In this document: positions 35,489 to 43,592 of the stretch, piece after piece
How the letters are laid out: every line of letters starts with the position of its first letter
Position numbering within the stretch: the stretch's first letter is position 1
Assembly (NCBI RefSeq): GCF_029961155.1
Contig: NZ_JASBRH010000005.1
Coordinates: 124,001-188,000, forward strand
Source of the DNA: Pontibacterium granulatum
Lineage (GTDB): Bacteria > Pseudomonadota > Gammaproteobacteria > Pseudomonadales > Balneatricaceae
Length of the DNA stretch: 64,000 nt
Direction of reading: 5' to 3'
Made by a program: the position numbers and the translations under genes
Notes under the pieces: model-generated
Seen by the model: the letters and a program-made list of their open reading frames with translations, nothing else
Databases searched by the model: none
What the model was told of the DNA's origin: nothing

Positions 35489-36178
35489 ATGAAATTAGGT
35501 CTGGTTGTTGATCTCGACACCTGCGTAGGCTGCCACGGCTGCGCAACAGCATGTAAGCAGTGGAATACCTCTGGCACCATCGGGCCGCTGTCGGATGAAA
35601 ATCCGTACGGTAAAGACCCGAACGGCGCTTGGTTGAACCGTATCCGTACCTACGAGGTAGATGATCACCCGAACTCTAAGACGGTGAACATGCCGATGTC
35701 CTGCATGCACTGCGACAACGCAGCGTGTGTGACCGTATGCCCGACTGGCGCATCTTACAAGCGTGAAGAAGACGGCATCGTACTGGTCGATCAGGATAAG
35801 TGCATGGGCTGCAACCTGTGTTCCTGGGCTTGCCCATACGGCGCACGCGAGCTGGATCCACATCAGGGCACCATGAAGAAATGTACCCTGTGTGTTGACC
35901 GTATCTACGATGAGCGTCTGCCGGAAGATGAGCGCAAACCAGCGTGTGTTATGACCTGTCCGACCAAGTCCCGTGTATTCGGTGACTTCGACGATCCAGA
36001 CTCTGAAGTAAGCAAGCTGGTACGTGATCGTGCCGGTAAGCAGCTGATGCCAGAGCTGGGTTACGAGCCGGTAAACACCTATCTGCCACCACGTAACAAG
36101 CCTGTGGTTGAGACTTACGAGCCGAAGTCCATCAAGGCAACGGTGAAGGGCTGGGTAAATAAGGTCATCGCCCGATGA
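35489..36178 (+). CDS. soeB: 4Fe-4S electron-transfer subunit, SoeB type
   Basis: A 229-residue DmsB/NrfC-type ferredoxin subunit carrying four 4Fe-4S clusters. The cysteine groups are visible in order: DTCVGCHGCATACKQ, CMHCDNAACVTVCP, KCMGCNLCSWACPYG and KKCTLCVDR, completed by ACVMTCP. It transfers electrons from the molybdenum subunit to the membrane anchor. It starts 21 bases after soeA behind GGAG, with the same codon bias. There is no signal peptide, in keeping with a cytoplasmic complex. Confidence 0.85.
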   Translation: MKLGLVVDLDTCVGCHGCATACKQWNTSGTIGPLSDENPYGKDPNGAWLNRIRTYEVDDHPNSKTVNMPMSCMHCDNAACVTVCPTGASYKREEDGIVLVDQDKCMGCNLCSWACPYGARELDPHQGTMKKCTLCVDRIYDERLPEDERKPACVMTCPTKSRVFGDFDDPDSEVSKLVRDRAGKQLMPELGYEPVNTYLPPRNKPVVETYEPKSIKATVKGWVNKVIAR

Positions 36179-36245
36179 TTCGCTATCTACGATAGATATT
36201 CGAAAACAACAACAAAAGTTTTGCCGGTTTTAGTAGCACCGGCAT

Positions 36246-36270
36246 GCCGGACCGCCTCCACCGGTCCGGC
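36246..36270 (+). other. hairpin in the soeB-soeC intercistronic region
   Basis: GCCGGACC (36246-36253) and GGTCCGGC (36263-36270) form a perfect 8-bp stem with a 9-base loop in the 115-base gap between soeB and soeC. There is no T-run, so it is more likely an mRNA processing or stability element that sets the subunit ratio than a terminator. Confidence 0.55.
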
Positions 36271-36293
36271 AACCTTATTACGGAGACGTTACT

Positions 36294-37223
36294 ATGCATC
36301 CGGCTTTTTCAGTACTTGTATTTACTGTGATGTCAGGGGCGGGTTACGGCCTGATCACCCTGATGATTCTGGGTCACTTGCTGGGCGTGCCTCAGCTGCA
36401 GGATAGCAACGTATTGCTGTCTGGCGGTATCCTGGGCTTTGTCCTGATCAGCGGCGGTCTGCTGTCCTCCACCCTGCACTTGGCAAACCCTAAAAACGCA
36501 TGGCGTTCTTTCAGCCGTTTCAAAACCTCATGGCTGTCCCGCGAAGCGGTCTTTGCTGTGCTGTTCTACCCATTCGTGCTGGCGTACCTGGCAAACGTAT
36601 GGTTCAACGGCGCTGAAGTGAACGGTGCAGCTGTGGTTGCGGGTTACGGCGCTGCAGCGCTGGCAATGGTTACGCTGTTCTGCACCAGTATGATCTATGC
36701 GAGCCTGAAAACTATCCGTCAGTGGAACACTTCGTTGACGCCGGTTAACTACATCGCGTTGGGCCTGATGTCCGGCTCTTTGCTGCTGGCAGCGGTTCAG
36801 GCAACGGTAGCGGGCGATCTGTCCTCTGTACTGCACAACCTGGCGATCGGTCTGGTGATTCTGGGCGCAGCAGTAAAACTGATTTATCTGTTCTGGATCG
36901 GTAAACCTGCGGGCAGCACCATTAACACCGCAACGGGTTTCACCCAGGCAAGTGTTCGTCTGTTGGACCAAGGCCACACCGCTAACGGCTTTCTGAACAA
37001 TGAATTTGGTTACACCGTTGAAGCAAACCGTCTGATGCGCCTGCGTGTGCTGATGGTTGGCATCGCATTTGTGCTTCCTTTCCTGCTGTTGTTGACCAGC
37101 AGCGCCGGACTGCTGGCACTGGCGGCGATTCTGACTATTATTGGTCTTCTGGTTGAACGTTGGTTGTTCTTCGCTGAAGCACGTCATGTGGTACGACTGT
37201 TCCACGGCGATCAGCGTGTCTAA
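36294..37223 (+). CDS. soeC: DmsC-like membrane anchor subunit, SoeC type
   Basis: A 309-residue polytopic protein with about eight transmembrane helices, matching the DmsC/SoeC quinone-reactive anchor. It opens with HPAFSVLVFTVMSGAGYGL and contains the LHLANPKNAWRSFSRFKTSWLSREA segment, a hallmark of this family (helix connection near the quinone site). It completes the three-subunit complex. CGGAG precedes the start. The stop codon TAA is also the first three bases of the MITE-like element that follows, so the element ends flush with, or defines, the gene end. Confidence 0.85.
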   Translation: MHPAFSVLVFTVMSGAGYGLITLMILGHLLGVPQLQDSNVLLSGGILGFVLISGGLLSSTLHLANPKNAWRSFSRFKTSWLSREAVFAVLFYPFVLAYLANVWFNGAEVNGAAVVAGYGAAALAMVTLFCTSMIYASLKTIRQWNTSLTPVNYIALGLMSGSLLLAAVQATVAGDLSSVLHNLAIGLVILGAAVKLIYLFWIGKPAGSTINTATGFTQASVRLLDQGHTANGFLNNEFGYTVEANRLMRLRVLMVGIAFVLPFLLLLTSSAGLLALAAILTIIGLLVERWLFFAEARHVVRLFHGDQRV

Positions 37224-37383
37224 GAGGAGTCTGAAAACTACTGCGCTTGATTATGCTGCGTTAGAGGTTGGTTCAAAATGCTCATTTACTATCGTAATAC
37301 CCAATTGGGCACGATGACTGCGCTTTTTCACCAACCTCCGCCTTGCCTAATCTTCGCTCGCGACGTTTTCACCTCTCCTCTTA
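37221..37383. mobile_element. MITE-like element 2
   Basis: A 163-bp non-coding element with 9-bp terminal repeats TAAGAGGAG/CTCCTCTTA (37221-37229, 37375-37383) and further similarity inside: GACGTTTTC near the right end resembles GTCGTTTTA of element 1. CAAAATGCTCATTTAC (37274-37289) and ACTGCGCTTG match the reverse complement of element 1. A TTGGTT/AACC pair and a CCCAATTGGG core give it internal symmetry. It lies between soeC and the Sad-type dehydrogenase gene. Confidence 0.65.
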
Positions 37384-37490
37384 ACATTTCATAAGAGCGC
37401 CGGCTTGGGTAAACACCTGACCCGGCGCTTTTCTGGTATTTGGCCTGCGCGAACAATCGGTTTCGCAGCAGAGTAGGAAGGAGCTTTATC

Positions 37491-38855
37491 TTGAACTTTG
37501 AAACACGTAATCCTGCTACCGGTGAACTGATTGAACAGTTCGACTTTCTGACCGACGATCAGCTAGAGCAACGTCTTGAGTCTGCCTCTCAGGCTGCTGA
37601 AGCGTGGGGCTGCACCTCCTTTGCCGAGCGATCCCAACTGCTGCGCGCGCTGGGCAATCTGGTAACCGAACGCCGTCAGGAACTGGCGGAAGTTATCTCC
37701 CTGGAGATGGGTAAACTCCTGCCCGAAGCACTGGGTGAAGTTGATAAATGTGCACTGGCCTGTGGTTTCTATGCGGACAACGCTGAAGGTATGCTGCAGG
37801 ACGACATGATCGAAACCCCTGCACGCCGTAGCCTGGTAACCTACGAGCCACTGGGCATGGTTTTTGCCATCATGCCGTGGAACTTCCCGTTGTGGCAGGT
37901 ATTCCGTTGCATGGTGCCAGCACTGATGGCGGGCAACGGTATCATCCTGAAACACGCGCCAAACGTACCGCGTTGTGCCAAGGCTGTTGAAACCCTGATG
38001 CGCGATGCGGGTGCGCCAGAAGGTCTAATGACCGAAGTAACTATCTCCGTTGATCAGGCAGCCCGAGTGATTGCTGACCACCGTGTAAACGGTGTTGCCT
38101 TCACCGGTAGCGAAGGTGCAGGGCGTAAGATCGCGGCACTGGCTGGCCAGAACCTGAAGAAAGCCGTTCTGGAACTGGGTGGTTCCGATCCGCTGATCGT
38201 ATTGGATGACGCTGATCTGGACGCAGCGATGGATGTGGCAATGCGTGCACGTTTCAGCAACGCAGGTCAGATCTGTATCGCCTCCAAGCGTTTCCTAGTC
38301 GTACCAAGCCGCATTGGCGAATTCACCGAGATGTTGCTTGAGCGCACCAAGGCGCTGAAAACCGGTAACCCACTGGATGCAACCACAACGCTTGCGCCTA
38401 TGGCGCGCGGTGATCTGCGCGATCAGGTACATGCACAGGTACAGCAATCCATCTCTGAAGGTGCGCGTGCACTGACCGGTTGCGAAGTGGTAGAAGGCGA
38501 AGGTTATTTCTATGCTCCGTCTGTGCTGGACAACGTAAAGCTGGGCATGACCGCATTCAACGAAGAGATCTTCGGCCCGGTTGCCGCCATCGTTGCGGTA
38601 CGTGACGAAGCCGATGCGATTGCTCAGGCCAACGCGACCCGCTTCGGTCTGGGTGCAAGCGTGTGGACTCAGGATCTGGAGAAAGGCGAAGCCTTCCTGC
38701 GTCAGTTGGATGTCGGTGCAGGTTTCGTGAACGCACAGGTGGCCAGTGATATCCGTATGCCGTTTGGCGGCACCAAAGCATCCGGACTCGGTCGTGAATT
38801 GGGCGTAAACGGTATTCGCGAGTTCTGTAACAGCAAGTCTGTCTGGATCGCATAA
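37491..38855 (+). CDS. succinate-semialdehyde dehydrogenase-type aldehyde dehydrogenase (Sad/YneI-like)
   Basis: A 454-residue aldehyde dehydrogenase, nearest in pattern to the YneI/Sad group that oxidises succinate semialdehyde with NAD+. Key segments are AIMPWNFPLWQVFRCMVPALMAGN, read as two blocks, LKHAPNVPRCA, the Glu in VLELGGSDPLIVL, the catalytic Cys in NAGQICIASKRF and FGGTKASGLGRELG. I choose TTG at 37491, preceded by AGGAAGGAG at 7 bases, over a TTG at 37440, which lacks a site and adds an odd N-terminus. It may read on from the soe transcript across the MITE-like element. Confidence 0.88.
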   Translation: MNFETRNPATGELIEQFDFLTDDQLEQRLESASQAAEAWGCTSFAERSQLLRALGNLVTERRQELAEVISLEMGKLLPEALGEVDKCALACGFYADNAEGMLQDDMIETPARRSLVTYEPLGMVFAIMPWNFPLWQVFRCMVPALMAGNGIILKHAPNVPRCAKAVETLMRDAGAPEGLMTEVTISVDQAARVIADHRVNGVAFTGSEGAGRKIAALAGQNLKKAVLELGGSDPLIVLDDADLDAAMDVAMRARFSNAGQICIASKRFLVVPSRIGEFTEMLLERTKALKTGNPLDATTTLAPMARGDLRDQVHAQVQQSISEGARALTGCEVVEGEGYFYAPSVLDNVKLGMTAFNEEIFGPVAAIVAVRDEADAIAQANATRFGLGASVWTQDLEKGEAFLRQLDVGAGFVNAQVASDIRMPFGGTKASGLGRELGVNGIREFCNSKSVWIA

Positions 38856-38867
38856 GAGATAGAAGTC

Positions 38868-39053
38868 ATGACTAGCGCGTACAAAAATAACAATGACACG
38901 CTAATGACCTGGGATATCTTCCAACATCAGGAGCAGCGCATGATGCGCTCGCATACAGGTCATGATGAACGTACGGATGATTACAGAACGCAAGGGCTGG
39001 CCCAAGTGCAATCCCAAGTGCAGTCCGCTACTCATCCGAGCGCCAATAGCTGA
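38868..39053 (+). CDS. small hypothetical protein
   Basis: A 61-residue, very polar protein (many Gln, Asp, His, Asn, Ser) starting 12 bases after the dehydrogenase stop, with AGAGATAG as a possible ribosome-binding site and a strong terminator right after it. The tail repeats AQVQSQVQSA. No family is recognised and it may be disordered. Position suggests co-expression with the dehydrogenase; whether it is translated is open. Confidence 0.45.
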   Translation: MTSAYKNNNDTLMTWDIFQHQEQRMMRSHTGHDERTDDYRTQGLAQVQSQVQSATHPSANS

Positions 39054-39072
39054 TTCCTGACTTTGGGAATAG

Positions 39073-39104
39073 AAAAGGCCACCTGAATGAGGTGGCCTTT
39101 TTGT
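39073..39104 (+). terminator. intrinsic terminator after the Sad-type dehydrogenase transcript
   Basis: AAAAGGCCACCT and AGGTGGCCTTTT form a perfect 12-bp stem with a 5-base loop (GAATG) and a T-run. Confidence 0.92.
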
Positions 39105-39118
39105 ATTCGAGGCAGTCG

Positions 39119-39184
39119 TGTAGGTTAGTCATCGCAAAGCGATGCCTAACATGTTGGCCACCGCTTCGCGGTGGCCAACCTACA
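39119..39184. repeat. TGTAGGTT/CCAACCTACA double-hairpin repeat
   Basis: A 66-bp unit with outer ends TGTAGGTTAG and CCAACCTACA and two inner hairpins: CATCGC-AAA-GCGATG, and TTGGCCACCGC-TTC-GCGGTGGCCAA. It is a dispersed intergenic palindrome of the REP/ERIC type; a relative lies at 49844-49926. Confidence 0.7.
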
Positions 39185-39254
39185 ATTCAGTTGGCGATTT
39201 GACCTCGTTCCTGTTCTGTACGCTGTCACTATTAATACCCAGATTACAGCCCTT

Positions 39255-39842
39255 TCATTGCAGCGATGCCAGATAGACAGCCACAATAATTAAAGTCCCG
39301 CCCATCAAACGATTGAAAATGACCAGATTACGATCATTTGTAAGTAGATAGCTAATTCGGGAGCCCAATACCGCCCAGCTGCTTACTGATGCATAACAGA
39401 TCACGAAGTAAAGGATCGAGAACACCATCAGGGCTTCATAGGACGCGGACAGATTAAACGCGGACACGCCTGCCAGGCACGCGATCCAGGCCTTCGGGTT
39501 AAGCAGCTGCAATGCAGCACCTTGGAGAAAGGTGGGGCGATTTTGTCGTTTAATCTCAACGCTGCCATCCGAGGTTGCGATCTTGTAGCCCATGTAGCAG
39601 ATAAAGCCAGAACCGATATAACCCAGCACAGCCATGAGTTCGGTGTTTTCAGCCGCAACCTGTCCTACTCCCAGTCCAATAAAAAGCAAAAGGACAGAAA
39701 ATCCGACGGTGGCGCCCGCAACAAACGGCATCGCACTGCGCACACCGTGATTGAGGCCCGTGGAGAGGGTGATCAGATTCACCGGCCCAGGTGAGATCGA
39801 CATGGAAAGGGAAAACAAACACATCGCTAAAATTACGGACAT
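39255..39842 (-). CDS. LysE family translocator
   Basis: A 195-residue inner-membrane exporter of the LysE/RhtB family with six hydrophobic segments. The signature near the N-terminus (SISPGPVNLITLSTGLNHG) and the NPKAWIACLAG motif in the middle are clear. Family members export amino acids such as lysine, homoserine or threonine; the substrate here is unknown. It is divergent from a LysR gene, the usual arrangement for control of such exporters. Confidence 0.9.
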   Translation of the reverse strand: MSVILAMCLFSLSMSISPGPVNLITLSTGLNHGVRSAMPFVAGATVGFSVLLLFIGLGVGQVAAENTELMAVLGYIGSGFICYMGYKIATSDGSVEIKRQNRPTFLQGAALQLLNPKAWIACLAGVSAFNLSASYEALMVFSILYFVICYASVSSWAVLGSRISYLLTNDRNLVIFNRLMGGTLIIVAVYLASLQ

Positions 39843-39893
39843 CTCTTAACCTCCTTGAAGAATGTGCCCAGTCTATTACGATGGTGAGTGTTT

Positions 39894-39910
39894 AATTAGA
39901 TAGGCTAATT
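39894..39910. promoter_or_regulatory. LysR-type operator between lysE-like and lysR genes
   Basis: AATTAG-N5-CTAATT is a perfect inverted repeat containing a T-N11-A core, located in the divergent intergenic region 39843-39938. It is a good candidate binding site for the adjacent LysR regulator. Confidence 0.55.
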
Positions 39911-39938
39911 GGATTTCATTGTTCGAACGGGTGATTCA

Positions 39939-40850
39939 ATGATCGATGATCTCAAAGCAATCGCAATTTTCGCTGAGATGGCAAAACAGGGCTCATTCCG
40001 TGGTGCCGCTAAAACATTGGGATTGTCGCCATCAGTGGTAAGTTACCATGTTGGGCAGCTGGAGCAACGGGTCGGTACCGCGTTGATCTATCGTTCGACA
40101 CGCAAGCTGTCGCTGACCCATGAAGGCCAGGTGCTGTATGAACATGCAAAGGCGATGATCGATGCCGCAGAGGCAGGCCTCAGTGAAATTGCGGGTGAGA
40201 AGGCAGAGCCACAAGGTAAGCTGACAGTCACGCTACCATCGCTGGTCGCGCGCGGACCGCTAAACTTACGCATCGCACAGTTCTGTAAACGCTATCCGGG
40301 CATTACGCTGAACCTGATCTACACCGATACGCGACAGGATCTGATCGCTAACGGGATCGATCTGGCGGTCCGTGCGGGCAACATGCCGGACAGCAGTCTC
40401 AAATCACGGCGTATCGGAGAGATCGAGCGTAAGCTGGTGTGCTCTGCGGAGTATTTTAACGCTCAGGCAACACCTCACACGCCGAAAGATTTGGAAGCTT
40501 GGGATTGGATTCGTCTGTCTATGCTGTCGCCTAGCCGCGTGCTGATTGGTCCCAAGGGGCAGCGTGTAGCGGTCGAGTTTGAAAGCCGGGTGTTTGTGGA
40601 TTCGGTAGAGGCGTCAACCCAGTTTGCGATTCTGGGTATTGGGTTGGCCACTCCGCCGGCTTTCCTGGTTGAAGAGGCGTTACGTACCGGAATCCTGGTT
40701 GATCCGCTACCCGAGTGGCAGGTAGAACCGATTCCGATCTACGCTGTATGGCCTCAGAATGCGTCGATGAACAATAATCTTAAGCTGCTTTTAGCGGATC
40801 TAATGGATAACAAGTATGACCAGGGATTTAAGAATCTGCTTCATAGGTGA
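39939..40850 (+). CDS. LysR family transcriptional regulator
   Basis: A 303-residue LysR regulator. The N-terminal winged helix (residues 1-60) has LKAIAIFAEMAKQGSFRGAA and LGLSPSVVSYHVGQLEQRVG. The substrate-binding domain follows. The start at 39939 gives the classic N-terminus MIDDLKAIAIF and is preferred to the upstream in-frame start at 39909. The last 35 bases overlap the start of the GDSL hydrolase gene, so the two are probably co-transcribed. It likely controls the divergent LysE gene. Confidence 0.92.
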   Translation: MIDDLKAIAIFAEMAKQGSFRGAAKTLGLSPSVVSYHVGQLEQRVGTALIYRSTRKLSLTHEGQVLYEHAKAMIDAAEAGLSEIAGEKAEPQGKLTVTLPSLVARGPLNLRIAQFCKRYPGITLNLIYTDTRQDLIANGIDLAVRAGNMPDSSLKSRRIGEIERKLVCSAEYFNAQATPHTPKDLEAWDWIRLSMLSPSRVLIGPKGQRVAVEFESRVFVDSVEASTQFAILGIGLATPPAFLVEEALRTGILVDPLPEWQVEPIPIYAVWPQNASMNNNLKLLLADLMDNKYDQGFKNLLHR

Positions 40851-41421
40851 TTCGTTCGTGAACGGAACCGGCGATGAAACCAAGCTTGGCTGGACCGGCC
40901 GTGTGTGTGCCGCGTTGGAAGCCCGTGATCCGGATTTGGAAATTACGTTTTATAATCTGGGTATTCGACGTGATACGAGCAAAGACATCCGCCGCCGCTT
41001 TGATCAGGAGCTATCGGTACGCTTGCAGGGTGATTTCGATACACTGGTGGTCTTTTCGTTTGGCGTTAACGACACAACAATGGAAAACGGTGTTTTGCGC
41101 GTCGAATCCGCGCGAAGTATCGAAAATGCACGGGCGCTGTTGATTGAGGCGGCGGAACAGCATTCGGTGTTGATGGTAGGACCACCACCCATTGCTGATG
41201 ATGGCCAAAACAAGCGCGTACATAAGTTGGATGCCGAGCTCGCGCAGTTGTGCTCAGAGATCAGCGTACCTTATCTGTCTGTGTTTGATGGATTAGTCTG
41301 CAATCCTGTATGGCGTGACGAGGTGGCATCTAACGACGGAGCCCATCCGCATTCGGCAGGTTATAGCTTACTGTCAAAGCGTGTTCTCTCATGGAATGTA
41401 TGGGAAGCGTTCATTGCCTAA
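40816..41421 (+). CDS. SGNH/GDSL-type esterase or hydrolase
   Basis: A 201-residue cytoplasmic SGNH hydrolase. Block I is ICFIGDSFVNG with the nucleophilic Ser, block III is FGVNDTT with the oxyanion Asn, and block V is SNDGAHPHSAGY with the catalytic Asp-x-x-His. There is no signal peptide. Its start lies inside the end of the LysR gene, indicating coupled expression. The ester substrate is unknown. Confidence 0.85.
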   Translation: MTRDLRICFIGDSFVNGTGDETKLGWTGRVCAALEARDPDLEITFYNLGIRRDTSKDIRRRFDQELSVRLQGDFDTLVVFSFGVNDTTMENGVLRVESARSIENARALLIEAAEQHSVLMVGPPPIADDGQNKRVHKLDAELAQLCSEISVPYLSVFDGLVCNPVWRDEVASNDGAHPHSAGYSLLSKRVLSWNVWEAFIA

Positions 41422-41439
41422 CCGGTGATGTACCCGCAA

Positions 41440-42258
41440 TTACCTTTCAGGTTGTTCCAGACACTTCAGATACTGCCCCGGCGTCAGTCCAACAACCTGC
41501 TTAAACTCGCGATTGAAATGAGCCTGATCGAAGTAGCCTGCATTTAGCGCAGCCTCGGTTAACGATAGGGTGCCCGATGCATCGCGCAGCGTGGATCGCG
41601 CATGATTGACGCGCAACAACCGGCTGTAATGCTTCGGGCTGATTCCGACCCATTGCTTGAACAAGCGCTCGAGCTGACGCTGGCTCAGGTTGATCTGTTC
41701 CGAGAGGGAGGTGATTGGCTGCAGGGTTTGATTATCCAGCCAATCAAGTGCCTTGTGTAGTTCTGAACTTACGCCAACCGATCTCTCCAGTAGGTGCATT
41801 AGCCAGCTGTCTAGCTGAGTGACTCGCGCAGCGGTTGAAGCGTTTGACGCCAGCGTGTCATAGATTTGGTTTAATTCAAGACGTTGCTGAACGCGGTCGG
41901 TTGGTTCAATCGGTGCAATAAACTCGTTTAACGGTTCCTGAAAAAACGGATACGCCATACCCGGGTGAAAACGGATGCCGACAGCGTCGATCTGATCGCC
42001 AAGCTGCAAAGGGAGCGAGGTTGTATTCGGGCCACTGATCAGACAGCCCTGGCTGATCGCGCTGTCACCCATGACCAGTCTGGAATTGAAACTGAAGGTA
42101 ATGCCACAACCGGTATCGCAAGGCAGATATTCGGTTCTCAGCGTCGCGTTTTCAGGCGCAGAGATAAACCAGTAGTTCTTGATGTAGGGGCGTAAGGGAG
42201 CCGCGGGGTTATACAGCCGCAAATTTAGGTGAGAAAAGCCTGTAAGCGTGTTTTCCAT
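41440..42258 (-). CDS. AraC family transcriptional regulator
   Basis: A 272-residue regulator with an N-terminal cupin-like sensor region and a C-terminal pair of helix-turn-helix motifs at about 175-265 (EQINLSQRQLERLFKQWVG and AALNAGYFDQAHFNREFKQVVG). The N-terminal SHLNLRLYNPAAPLRPYI block matches the DUF6597-type sensor domain. It is separated by 68 bases from an AhpD-like gene on the same strand and may be transcribed with it. Confidence 0.88.
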   Translation of the reverse strand: MENTLTGFSHLNLRLYNPAAPLRPYIKNYWFISAPENATLRTEYLPCDTGCGITFSFNSRLVMGDSAISQGCLISGPNTTSLPLQLGDQIDAVGIRFHPGMAYPFFQEPLNEFIAPIEPTDRVQQRLELNQIYDTLASNASTAARVTQLDSWLMHLLERSVGVSSELHKALDWLDNQTLQPITSLSEQINLSQRQLERLFKQWVGISPKHYSRLLRVNHARSTLRDASGTLSLTEAALNAGYFDQAHFNREFKQVVGLTPGQYLKCLEQPER

Positions 42259-42326
42259 CGTAGCGATACGCCCAACGTGTGTTCGAAAAGTCTAGCACCG
42301 TCCGTGGCGAAGACTTATCACCTCTT

Positions 42327-42806
42327 TTAGAACGCTATGTTGCCAGCTTCGTAATTACCCGCTTCGGTACCAAAGCTGCGGGCGATACGGTTCCATGCGT
42401 TGATCGTGGTAATGGCGAGTGTGAGATCAACCAGTGCAGATTCACTGAAGTACTCCCGTGTTTCACCATACAGCACATCATCGATCTCGTTTCCGGCAAT
42501 CAATGTATTGGCTTCTGCCCAGGCAAGGGCTGCTCGTTCTTTGGGTGTGTAGTAATTGGTTTCACGCCAGGCATTAAGGCCGTACAGGCGCTGCTCTGTT
42601 TCACCCGCAGCGCGGGCTTCTTTGGTGTGCATATCGATACAGAAAGCACAGCCATTGATCTGGGAGACACGCAGTTTAACCAGCTCCAGCAGTGATCGCT
42701 CAAAACTGCCGCGTTCGCGATAGCAACGGGCGATATAGTGCTCCAGGTTGTACATCGCTTCCATCGCCTCGGGTGCGTATTTGATGTAATTGATTCGTTC
42801 AGACAT
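42327..42806 (-). CDS. carboxymuconolactone decarboxylase/AhpD-like protein
   Basis: A 159-residue helical protein with the alkylhydroperoxidase core: CAFCIDMHTKEARAAGE carries the CxxC pair and the following His of the AhpD proton-relay site. The start at 42806 follows GGAGAGAG and gives MSERINYIKYAPEAM; an in-frame upstream Met is less likely. Proteins of this type are peroxidase-like thiol enzymes. The neighbouring OsmC gene points to a shared peroxide defence role (inference). Confidence 0.88.
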   Translation of the reverse strand: MSERINYIKYAPEAMEAMYNLEHYIARCYRERGSFERSLLELVKLRVSQINGCAFCIDMHTKEARAAGETEQRLYGLNAWRETNYYTPKERAALAWAEANTLIAGNEIDDVLYGETREYFSESALVDLTLAITTINAWNRIARSFGTEAGNYEAGNIAF

Positions 42807-42897
42807 AAGGCTCTCTCCGTTAGGGTTATGTATAAACAACCTTAAAGAGAGAGCCTTAGACGGTATTGTAAATTTTCGACATCAGCTGGTTTGGCTA

Positions 42898-43461
42898 TCA
42901 ATGCACGTGCATTTTCAACTCCACCGGAAGTGAGCGGGAGATCATCTCGTATACCGGTGAGAAGCTGATGCATTCACGAAGAGCCTGTTCCGAACCGTTG
43001 GATGCCACAGTCATATTGACTCGAATGGTGCTGTAACCTTTGCGTACGTCATCGCTTAGGCCCAGGAATCCCTGCAGATCCAGGTCGCCTTCCAGTGAAG
43101 TCGCAACGGATTCGATCTCTATGCCGCGTGCTGCTGCGTGGTACACCATGCTGGTCGTCATGCAGCTCACCAGGGCATGCAGTACATATTCTACCGGGTT
43201 TGCACCTTTATCTGTGCCCAGCAACACAGCGGGCTCGTCCGCTTCCAGCGTAAATGGCACCGCACGGGTGGTATCCATCGCGCCGCAACCGTAGAATGCT
43301 TTGATCGCACTGCGGTTATGTCCGCAGTCGATCCACTGGTTCTGAGCGCTAAAACGGAATTTCGCGAGGCTTGGATCCTGCTTTACTGCGGAAATGGTCG
43401 CCATCAGGTCATCAATATTTACACCGTTACGCATGGTTGGTTTTTTTACTTGTTCTAACAT
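42898..43461 (-). CDS. OsmC/Ohr family protein
   Basis: A 187-residue OsmC-fold protein, with a 70-residue N-terminal extension before the core. The two redox cysteines of the family are visible: one in LVSCMTTSMVYHAAARG and one in LRECISFSPVYEM. OsmC proteins reduce organic hydroperoxides using thiols. It is divergent from the GlxA-type regulator at 43593, with a 131-base promoter region between them, so it may be its target. AGAGGGT precedes the start. Confidence 0.88.
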   Translation of the reverse strand: MLEQVKKPTMRNGVNIDDLMATISAVKQDPSLAKFRFSAQNQWIDCGHNRSAIKAFYGCGAMDTTRAVPFTLEADEPAVLLGTDKGANPVEYVLHALVSCMTTSMVYHAAARGIEIESVATSLEGDLDLQGFLGLSDDVRKGYSTIRVNMTVASNGSEQALRECISFSPVYEMISRSLPVELKMHVH

Positions 43462-43592
43462 GGTTCTACCCTCTGAATTGTTGGTACGTCCGGGTGCTCT
43501 TGGACGGTAAATTCATTGTCCTGCGTGGGCTAAGCTGTTGTAAGAAGCATTCCTGCCACTAACAGGCCATTTGTGCCAATGGAGGAGGATGT

